A DNA stretch of 8,536 nucleotides. Origin: Candidatus Ratteibacteria bacterium. Lineage in GTDB: Bacteria; Ratteibacteria; UBA8468; B48-G9; JAFGKM01. The stretch's first letter is position 1. The number at the start of each line of letters is the position of its first letter. The notes beneath the pieces were generated by a model. The model was not told the DNA's origin. It ran no database searches and saw only the letters and a list, made by a program, of their open reading frames with translations. Below, piece by piece: positions 1 to 6,545 of the stretch. The DNA lies in contig JAQVEU010000025.1 of assembly GCA_028697565.1 (NCBI GenBank), positions 1 through 8,536 on the forward strand, written 5' to 3'. Both the position numbers and the translations under genes were made by a program.

Positions 1-2
1 TT

Positions 3-1841
3 TTATTTCCATATTATTCTAAAGGCAAACATATCCTTACCTTCCGTACTTATTATTAAACTACCATCAGATAATGCATCTATAAAATCTATTTTCTCCC
101 TGATGCTATACTCCCAGAGCTGAGATTTATCTCTGGAAACGAAGAAGAAATTACCTCTCTTTTTTCCACTCATTAGTTTTATAATTTCCGGGTCAGATGC
201 AGCATAAGTGAATTCTATATTCTTACCTGATTCAAAATTAACAATCTCATTTCCACTACTTCCTAAAATAAATGTTTTTCCTTTCTCTGTTACAACTCCA
301 TTGTAATTGTCAGAAATTTTTATGCTGACAATTCTGTCATTAAAATTTTTCTTCCATAAGATATTTCCTTCATCTGAAAAACACCAATATTCTCCATTCT
401 CCATGCCTGCAAATATCTTATGGGAGTCCTCTGAAATTTCTATTCTCGTGAGCCACTGTGGGACGTTCTCTTCCCAGAATGTTTCGCCTTTTCCGTCTTT
501 GAAAATTATTTTATTATTGATACCACAGACCATAAATCTACCTTCTTTTGAAATGTCAATATCTCTTATATAATTTCCTGTTTTTTCCTGCCACTTTATG
601 CCTCTTATGTCTCCAAAATATACTATTCCATTAAGAGTTCCCCAACTGTAATATTCACCACAGGGTGAAATTGCCACCTTCAGAATTTTCTCAGATGACT
701 TAAATCTCTTTAAAACAACTCCCTTTGATGTGAGAATATAAATGCTTCCACTTTCACAGCCAGCTATTATTCTTTTGCCATTATCAGAGAGTTTTATGTC
801 TGTTACAGGACTGTCAAATTCATATTCCCAGAGAAATTCTGTTTCAGGAAGCAACAAACTATCTGGTATATCCCTTCCCTGAAACTGGGTAGTGAAACGT
901 TGAATAATATTTGTTAGATAGATAGGGGATTCTGTTTTATACTCGTAGTTATCAAACCATAACTTTTTTTGAGGGTCAAAGACATCCACATGAAAGATAT
1001 AATATCTTTCTATCTTTGTTAAAGATGGCTTTACTATGTAATCAGCATTCAGGATTTTCCCGACCATAGATAATTCCTCAGGATACTGTAAATCACTATC
1101 TGTCAACTTCTCTTCTGATAGAATTTTTGTAAAGTTGCCCTTCGGAATTATAGAGAAATTGTTCATTTTATTCATCTCATCAATAAAGAGTTTTTGAAAA
1201 TCACCTTTTATATAGTCAGGGATATTACTGTAATAAACATCAAGTAGCAGAAGGACAACTCTTTTCATTTTTATATCTATATTTTTTATTTTTTTGTTAA
1301 TGTAATTCAAAGTAAAATTAGTACCGTGAAAATTTCTACTTTCTATTGCTTTGTAAATATCTTCATACATTATCCTTGCCTCTTTTAGCATGCCTTCCTT
1401 TTCATATATCTCCGCCAATTTAGCCATATATGATGTATCAGGTATAATGGAGTGAACAATATATCTATTATAGTACTCTATAGCCTCTTTTACCTTTTGA
1501 TGTGAATATGCATAGTCACCTATAATTCTATAGAGATAGGCATCAGGTGTAGCATATTTCAAAAAAGCAAGTGCTTTTGTGTCATAAGGCCAGCCAGAAG
1601 GCCAACTCCCTGTTATAAAAGGTCTCGTTTCTTCTATTTTCTTTTCAGCCCTTGAAAGCCATAGGTCTGCCTCTTTTAACCTTCCTGAGCTGTCTACGTT
1701 ATTAGCATTTTCAATATATGCCCAGACATTTTTGTGAAATACAACAGATAGCTCTTTATTTTTGTCAAACCACTCACTGGAATAGCAGTAACCTCTAAAA
1801 ATTAAAACAAAAATAGCCAACGATATAATTTTTTTTCTCAT
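3..1841 (-). CDS. Exported TPR / CsgG-like / seven-bladed beta-propeller protein, function unknown
   Basis: The protein has 612 residues and is complete, with its TAA stop at 3-5. Residues 1-21 look like a signal peptide: a KK start, a hydrophobic run to about 15, then GYCYSSEW as a likely cleavage region, without a convincing lipobox. Residues ~45-170 are helical and TPR-like (AYLYRIIGDYAYSHQKVKEAI; AKLAEIYEKEGMLKEARIMY). Residues ~190-325 resemble the CsgG/LpoB/TolB-N type of domain: a beta strand (RVVLLLLDVY), then FIDEMNKMNNFSIIPK, ILSEEKL and VGKILNADYIV. Residues ~336-612 fall into seven units of 37-43 residues, most with a W near the start (LWEY, KWQE, FWEE, LWKK, LWEY) and a DIKLSDNGK-like strand, as in a WD40/PQQ-type propeller. 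It is the last gene of the operon, 5 bases after the HEAT gene, with an excellent Shine-Dalgarno. The architecture suggests a periplasmic scaffold. The propeller and export signal are reasonably clear; the CsgG-like match is by eye, and I do not recognise a named family. Confidence 0.8.
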   Translation of the reverse strand: MRKKIISLAIFVLIFRGYCYSSEWFDKNKELSVVFHKNVWAYIENANNVDSSGRLKEADLWLSRAEKKIEETRPFITGSWPSGWPYDTKALAFLKYATPDAYLYRIIGDYAYSHQKVKEAIEYYNRYIVHSIIPDTSYMAKLAEIYEKEGMLKEARIMYEDIYKAIESRNFHGTNFTLNYINKKIKNIDIKMKRVVLLLLDVYYSNIPDYIKGDFQKLFIDEMNKMNNFSIIPKGNFTKILSEEKLTDSDLQYPEELSMVGKILNADYIVKPSLTKIERYYIFHVDVFDPQKKLWFDNYEYKTESPIYLTNIIQRFTTQFQGRDIPDSLLLPETEFLWEYEFDSPVTDIKLSDNGKRIIAGCESGSIYILTSKGVVLKRFKSSEKILKVAISPCGEYYSWGTLNGIVYFGDIRGIKWQEKTGNYIRDIDISKEGRFMVCGINNKIIFKDGKGETFWEENVPQWLTRIEISEDSHKIFAGMENGEYWCFSDEGNILWKKNFNDRIVSIKISDNYNGVVTEKGKTFILGSSGNEIVNFESGKNIEFTYAASDPEIIKLMSGKKRGNFFFVSRDKSQLWEYSIREKIDFIDALSDGSLIISTEGKDMFAFRIIWK

Positions 1842-1846
1842 TTATC

Positions 1847-4468
1847 TTACTCCTTAAAATAGAGGACTCCAAACTGTGCAGGATTATCTATCCTTCCACT
1901 CCATGATGTAGATGGTATATTTTGTGACTCACGCTGGAAGTTTATACTCCAGATAGTTCCCGGAGATATTTTTTCTACTTTCAGGTCTTTAAGTGGAACA
2001 GACATCTCTACAAGCCACCTCTTATTTTCAATATTCGCCTTTGCCTGCCATGTAGATGTCCAGTAACGTTCAGGCTCGTCATCTCTATAAAGTTTCCATA
2101 TATAGGAATATTTTATATGCTCAAGAGGATGAAATACAAATTGATACCACTCCTTCTCTGAGTTTAAAGGATTTATGGAGATGGTAATTATATCTCTTGA
2201 GTTGAAATTAATCTTTGATGTATCAGTGTCTTCACAGATAAAAAGCAGATAAAGATTATCCTTATCATATGCAGCCCTTACTGTTGTAACAATAGATGCC
2301 TTAATTTTTTCTTCTGCCAGTTCAATAAACATCTCTGTTTTTTCAGATGAAAGCCAGAAGGACTCTTTATTAAATCCATCTATATCTACAGGTGAGGATA
2401 TAGCAACAACAGTTAGCCGTTGTGGAGAAACTTCTCTTATGCCAAGTTTTTCAAAGTATATCTTTTCCCTGATGGAAGGAACTTTATTCCTTAATGAAGC
2501 AGGTATTTCCGTATCCAGTATATACTTATTTGCTTCTGTCCTGATGGGTTCAAGTGCCTCTTCTGATAATCTTACAAGGGTGTTTATCCCTTTTTCCTCT
2601 CCCATCCTTGCAAGTGCCCATGCACTGGCAAGTTTTACATCAAGTTCTGCATCAGCAAGATGTCTGAGTAGCACAGATGATGCCCTCTTGTCTTTCAGGA
2701 GGGCAAGTGTTTCAGCGGCAAGTCGTTGATAGTTTGGTTCTTCACTATCCATGTATTTTATTGCCAGAGAAAACCCATCTGATATTCCCATATTGGCGAG
2801 TGACCTGGCACATATAATCTGAAACTCAGGGTCAGGATGTTTCAGACCTGCTTTTAGAAATGGTACTGATTCTCTATCTCTTATTTCTCCAGCAGCAATA
2901 GCCGCTAACTTTTTTATAGAGATATCTTTGTCATTCTGTAATATCATCCTTACACTTGCTCCGAAGATTTTTTCAGGGTTTTCTTTTACAATAACAAGCA
3001 TTTTCTCCCTTACCTCAGGATATTTTGAAGAAGACATCTTAAGGAGTAGTTCTCGTAGACATCCTGCTCCTATCAGAGATTCAACTCTGTCAAGGACAAA
3101 CTGTCTTTCTTGGGGGTCTGCATTTGCAAGTTTTACCTGCATCTGTTTGGCAATCTGTCCTGTAAGACCAGCGGCATTTTTCCTCACGTTGGAAGAGTTA
3201 TCATATCTCTCCATATATGTCAGTATTTTTAGATATCTGACATCAAACATATCAATGTTATAAAATGCCTTGATTGCAGAATCTCTAATAGCGGCTTCAG
3301 AATTACTCATAAGATTTAATATAAAGTCCTTAACGGTTTCATTACCTGTCTTACCTAATAGAGAAATGGCAGAGAGCCGGGCATCAAGGGGATAGGAGTT
3401 ATCTTCAATGAATTTTTCCAGAACTGGATAAAATAGAGGGTCTTTCAACTGTCCTATTAATCTTGAGGCATATTCCCTAACCCTTTCGGAGTTGTCTGCA
3501 AGACACTCTGTAATATAAGGATATGATGCGGGTTCTCTAAATTTTTCAAGTGCCCAAAGTGAATATATCCTTACTGCCTCATCTTTATCTGAAAGGCCCT
3601 GTATCAGACCTCCCGTTCCTTCTTTCATCTTAAGGTTTACAAGTGTTTTTATACCTTCTATTTTGACCTTTGTGGTCTCATCTACAAGAAGTCCTTCTAT
3701 TTCCTTTCCTCCGTCTTCGCTCCTGAACTTTTCAATTGCCCAGAGTGCTCTTATCTTCACCTCATCATTTTTATCAGACAACATTTCTATGAAATAGGGA
3801 ATAGTTCTCTTATCCCCTGTGCTTTCAAGCAACCATAAAGACCTTATTTTAATTTCAGGGTCTGTGCTTTTCAATGCATTTAATACCGGTTGAATTTTAT
3901 CAATAGGAAGTTTTTTGAACATTGCTCTTGCTTCATCTCTTCCCATCAGTCTCAACATTGCCCACAGAACCTCTGATTTAACCATCTCATTATTGTCCTG
4001 CACACAGGTTAACAGGTCTGGGAGTACCTTTTCATCGCCATACTTCCCTAATCCTCTAGCAGCATAATATCTTACCTGCCAGTAACTATCTTTCATTGCA
4101 TTTTTAAGGTCAGGGACTATACTATCGTCCGTCCCATATTTTACCAGTCCTTTTGCTCCGTAAAGACGGACCTGCCAGTAACTATCTTTGAGTGCATTTT
4201 TGAAATAAGGAATACAGGTAGAGTCACCTATATTCAGGAGTGCAAGAGCTGCCCTGCTTCTTATTTCCTCACTTTCATCACTGGATATAACTTTGCCAAG
4301 TTCGGGTAGATATATTTTATTTTGGTCCTTCTCAATTTTGTTAATAAGTTCAATCTTTTTCTGAAAGGTTCCGGATTTTAACCCTTCTATTATCTCAATG
4401 TCGGACTTACAGAGGACTACACTACTGGTAATTAAAAGTATAATTACTCCGGTTTTTAGATTATTCAT
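1847..4468 (-). CDS. Exported HEAT-repeat protein with C-terminal CBM9/DOMON-like domain
   Basis: From the chosen ATG the protein has 873 residues. Residues 1-20 form a hydrophobic export signal (MNNLKTGVIILLITSSVVLC). The Cys at 20 hints at a lipoprotein, but the preceding Leu is not a normal lipobox residue. Residues ~55-640 hold about 16 HEAT/PBS-lyase-type repeats of ~31-32 residues, recognisable as D..(E)VR..A..AL...G....(I)P.L. Examples are KDSYWQVRLYGAKGL and SDKDEAVRIYSLWALEKF. Residues ~690-873 look like a CBM9/DOMON-like beta-sandwich: IDGF...FW at 696-705, AAYDKDNLYLLFICED at 732-747, a W-rich stretch at 791-819, VPLKDL at 824-829, GTIWSINFQRE at 837-847 and TSWSG at 854-858. The family binds carbohydrate or heme-type ligands; the ligand here is unknown. 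A longer frame opens at 4543, but it would overlap nnrE by 73 bases and hide the signal peptide. The chosen start has a good Shine-Dalgarno. It is probably periplasmic or outer-membrane attached, perhaps a scaffold. Confidence 0.85.
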   Translation of the reverse strand: MNNLKTGVIILLITSSVVLCKSDIEIIEGLKSGTFQKKIELINKIEKDQNKIYLPELGKVISSDESEEIRSRAALALLNIGDSTCIPYFKNALKDSYWQVRLYGAKGLVKYGTDDSIVPDLKNAMKDSYWQVRYYAARGLGKYGDEKVLPDLLTCVQDNNEMVKSEVLWAMLRLMGRDEARAMFKKLPIDKIQPVLNALKSTDPEIKIRSLWLLESTGDKRTIPYFIEMLSDKNDEVKIRALWAIEKFRSEDGGKEIEGLLVDETTKVKIEGIKTLVNLKMKEGTGGLIQGLSDKDEAVRIYSLWALEKFREPASYPYITECLADNSERVREYASRLIGQLKDPLFYPVLEKFIEDNSYPLDARLSAISLLGKTGNETVKDFILNLMSNSEAAIRDSAIKAFYNIDMFDVRYLKILTYMERYDNSSNVRKNAAGLTGQIAKQMQVKLANADPQERQFVLDRVESLIGAGCLRELLLKMSSSKYPEVREKMLVIVKENPEKIFGASVRMILQNDKDISIKKLAAIAAGEIRDRESVPFLKAGLKHPDPEFQIICARSLANMGISDGFSLAIKYMDSEEPNYQRLAAETLALLKDKRASSVLLRHLADAELDVKLASAWALARMGEEKGINTLVRLSEEALEPIRTEANKYILDTEIPASLRNKVPSIREKIYFEKLGIREVSPQRLTVVAISSPVDIDGFNKESFWLSSEKTEMFIELAEEKIKASIVTTVRAAYDKDNLYLLFICEDTDTSKINFNSRDIITISINPLNSEKEWYQFVFHPLEHIKYSYIWKLYRDDEPERYWTSTWQAKANIENKRWLVEMSVPLKDLKVEKISPGTIWSINFQRESQNIPSTSWSGRIDNPAQFGVLYFKE
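1850..1855 (-). promoter_or_regulatory. Ribosome binding site of the TPR/propeller gene
   Basis: AAGGAG on the minus strand sits 8 bases before the ATG at 1841, directly against the TAA stop of the HEAT gene (1849-1847). It fixes the start codon and suggests that ribosomes ending the upstream gene can reinitiate here. Confidence 0.8.
4074..4201 (-). repeat. Recent tandem duplication of a HEAT-repeat segment
   Basis: A 20-base identical stretch occurs at 4074-4093 and at 4170-4189, exactly 96 bases (32 codons) apart. After three or four differing bases the match resumes with TGCATTTTT in both copies (4097-4105 and 4193-4201). It encodes NAMKDSYWQVR and NALKDSYWQVR in adjacent HEAT repeats (residues ~91-133 of the 873). 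The other repeats are much more diverged in DNA, so this unit was probably duplicated or converted more recently. Confidence 0.8.
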
Positions 4469-4470
4469 TT

Positions 4471-5151
4471 TTATCTTTCCTTTTGATAAAATTGATAAAA
4501 AAACCGTGGAAATCCTATGTCTGTTACCACTATCTTTCCACAATAATCAGGACCACTATTGATATAAAATCCCTTTTTTGCAAATCCAAAACTTACAGTG
4601 ATATTACCCTTTATACATTCTCCCTGAACAACTCCGGTGTCTGCATCCAGTCCTGAAGGTATATCTGCACATACAACAAATTTTCTATATGCATTTATAA
4701 AAGATATTACTTTTTCTGCTATTCCTGTCACTTTGCCTTTGATACCTGTTCCTAAGACAGCATCCACAATGATATCTGATTCATCAAATATATTATAAAA
4801 GATAGTATCTTCGCTGAACAAAAAACTATTAATACCCATTTTACACAAAATTTTATAATTTGTAAAGGACAAATGAGAAAAATATTCAGGTGGGTCAGTA
4901 TGAACTACCTTTACATTTACTCCCATATTGAAAAGATACCTTGCTGCAACAAACCCATCTCCGCCATTATTACCCTTTCCTGATACTATACAGATTTTCA
5001 TATTTGGTTTTTTGCATGTCTTTTTGATAACCTCTGCAAGTGTCCTTCCAGCATTCTCCATAAGGATTAGCCGGCTTATTCCATAAATTTCTTCTGTCTC
5101 CTGTTCAATCCTTGCTATCTCATCTCTTGTAAGAATAATATGCCTTTTCAT
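4471..5151 (-). CDS. nnrE: NAD(P)H-hydrate epimerase, stand-alone YjeF N-terminal domain
   Basis: This 226-residue metabolite-repair enzyme interconverts the R and S forms of hydrated NADH/NADPH (NADHX/NADPHX), so that the S-specific dehydratase can restore the cofactor. Family signatures are present: MENAG at 31-35, the glycine-rich SGKGNNGGDG at 57-66, DAVLGTGIKG at 130-139 and ADIPSGLDADTG at 162-173, with a likely catalytic or cation-binding Asp in DIPSG. In most bacteria this domain is fused to the NnrD dehydratase in a protein of roughly 500 residues. Here the protein ends soon after the epimerase fold (VVTDIGFPRFF) and the next gene begins 2 bases later with something unrelated, so the dehydratase must be elsewhere or missing. 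The start overlaps the murC stop as TAATG. No strong Shine-Dalgarno is visible, so translation is likely coupled to murC. The cytoplasmic location is inferred from the lack of a signal peptide. Confidence 0.93.
   Translation of the reverse strand: MKRHIILTRDEIARIEQETEEIYGISRLILMENAGRTLAEVIKKTCKKPNMKICIVSGKGNNGGDGFVAARYLFNMGVNVKVVHTDPPEYFSHLSFTNYKILCKMGINSFLFSEDTIFYNIFDESDIIVDAVLGTGIKGKVTGIAEKVISFINAYRKFVVCADIPSGLDADTGVVQGECIKGNITVSFGFAKKGFYINSGPDYCGKIVVTDIGFPRFFYQFYQKER
4477..4482 (-). promoter_or_regulatory. Ribosome binding site deciding the HEAT-protein start
   Basis: AAGGAA on the minus strand, inside the last codons of nnrE, lies 8 bases before the ATG at 4468-4466. That ATG directly precedes the hydrophobic export signal. 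This supports the 4468 start over the in-frame ATG at 4543. Confidence 0.7.
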
Positions 5152-6545
5152 TATGTCTTATATCTATTTCTAAGTTTTTTAAGCAGTCCGTATGCCACTT
5201 TGTCAACAGGACCTGCCCCTATAGTTAATACAACATCACCTTTTTTAACTATCTCATAGAGATATTCCACAATCTCGTCAAAGGTCGGGAGATATAATGC
5301 CTCCCTCCCATTTTTCCTTATTTTTTCCACGAGCATCCTGGCATTTACAAGTTTTTGTTCTATTATAGAGTCCCTGACAAAATATATATCAGGAACTACT
5401 ACCTTATCTGCGTCTGAAAAGGACATAGCAAACTCTTTTAGGAGAAAACGTGTTCTGCTATACTGATGTGGTTGAAAAACCACTATAAGACGGTTATCAG
5501 GGAACATATTTCTTATACATTGAAGGGTACATCTTATTTCAGTTGGATGGTGTCCATAGTCATCAATGATGGTAATTCCCTTTATCTTTCCAATCACTTC
5601 ACACCTTCTGTGGACACCGCTGAATCTTTCAAGACATTCCTTTATATCCTCCCATGGGACATCTAGATATCTGGCAACAGCAATTGATGCAAGTGCATTT
5701 TTGATGTTGTGGACTCCTGGAAGTTGAAGTTTTATAAATGACTCTTTTTTCTCATCAAAAACACAGTCAAATTCAGAAGAGTTTTTTAGAAGTTGTATAT
5801 TTTTTGCCTTCCACCTACCACCCTTCAGTCCATAAGAAACCATATTTTTGTTTCTAATAGTTCTTATAACATCCATAACATTTCTATCATCCGCACAATA
5901 TACAATCAGTCCCTTAACATTATTGAGAAAATCCCTGAAGGCAGTTTTTATCTCCTCTATGTCCCTGTAATAATCCAGATGGTCCTCTTCTATAGTAGTG
6001 ACAATCCCTATCTCAGGTCTATAATTAAGAAAGGACCTTTTATATTCGCATGCTTCCACCACGAGTATGTCACTATGTCCTGCTTCTGAATTACCTGTTC
6101 CTTTAATTTCTCCTCCAATAAGGAAAGAAGGTGAACAACCTGCCTCTTTCAGTATAGAAACGATAAGAGATGATGTTGTTGTTTTGCCATGAGTCCCTGC
6201 TATAGCAATACCTCTTTTTTTCCCCATAACACATCCGACTGCCTCAGGATAACTCAATAAAGGTATATGATATTCAACTGCCTTTTTATACTCTGGATTA
6301 TCCGGTAGTATAGCATGTGAGTAGATAACCAGTTCAATATCATTACTTATGTTCTCTTCTCTCTGAGGGCAAAAAATTTTTATACCCTTTTGTTTGAGTT
6401 TTGTCAGAACTTTTCCTGGATTATTGTCAGAGCCGGATACCTGTTTATCCATTGTCAGCAATAACTGGGCAAGTCCACTCATACCTGTGCCACCTATACC
6501 GATAAGATGTATCTTCTGTGCCTTATCAAGAATATTACACTCCAT
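5151..6545 (-). CDS. murC: UDP-N-acetylmuramate--L-alanine ligase
   Basis: This ATP-dependent cytoplasmic ligase adds L-Ala to UDP-MurNAc, the first step in building the peptidoglycan stem peptide. The 464-residue length is normal for MurC. Domains run in the usual order. The N-terminal UDP-substrate domain has HLIGIGGTGMSGLA at 13-26 and VIYSHAI at 73-79. The central ATPase domain has the P-loop GTHGKTTT at 117-124 (Lys121), EACEYKRSF at 164-172, EEDHLDYY at 186-193 and GVHNIKNALA at 277-286. The C-terminal domain has DDYGHHPTEI at 328-337 and QPHQYSRTR at 358-366. The GIGGTGMSG loop and the EACEY/DDYGHHPTEI signatures favour MurC over MurD, MurE, MurF or Mpl. Near the C-terminus it reads GAGPVDKV, where many MurC proteins have GAGDI. 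The start overlaps the end of murG by 11 bases, and GGAG at 6556-6559 lies 10 bases before the ATG. No murB follows. Confidence 0.97.
   Translation of the reverse strand: MECNILDKAQKIHLIGIGGTGMSGLAQLLLTMDKQVSGSDNNPGKVLTKLKQKGIKIFCPQREENISNDIELVIYSHAILPDNPEYKKAVEYHIPLLSYPEAVGCVMGKKRGIAIAGTHGKTTTSSLIVSILKEAGCSPSFLIGGEIKGTGNSEAGHSDILVVEACEYKRSFLNYRPEIGIVTTIEEDHLDYYRDIEEIKTAFRDFLNNVKGLIVYCADDRNVMDVIRTIRNKNMVSYGLKGGRWKAKNIQLLKNSSEFDCVFDEKKESFIKLQLPGVHNIKNALASIAVARYLDVPWEDIKECLERFSGVHRRCEVIGKIKGITIIDDYGHHPTEIRCTLQCIRNMFPDNRLIVVFQPHQYSRTRFLLKEFAMSFSDADKVVVPDIYFVRDSIIEQKLVNARMLVEKIRKNGREALYLPTFDEIVEYLYEIVKKGDVVLTIGAGPVDKVAYGLLKKLRNRYKT

Noticed and set aside
1..60. Terminator for the operon
   Set aside because: The last stop codon is at 3-5, so any terminator would lie outside the window. 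Nothing inside folds convincingly.
2439..3263. Two plus-strand open frames (2439-2729, 2928-3263) inside the HEAT gene
   Set aside because: They are antisense to a clear repeat protein, serine-rich and low in complexity, with no family pattern.
4409..4468. Classic lipoprotein signal on the HEAT protein
   Set aside because: There is a Cys at residue 20, but the preceding residues are Val-Val-Leu. Leu just before the Cys is not a usual lipobox residue, so only a general export signal is claimed.
4469..4543. Longer start for the HEAT protein (25 extra residues)
   Set aside because: It would overlap nnrE by 73 bases and bury the export signal. The ATG at 4468 has a good ribosome binding site and is followed directly by the hydrophobic segment.
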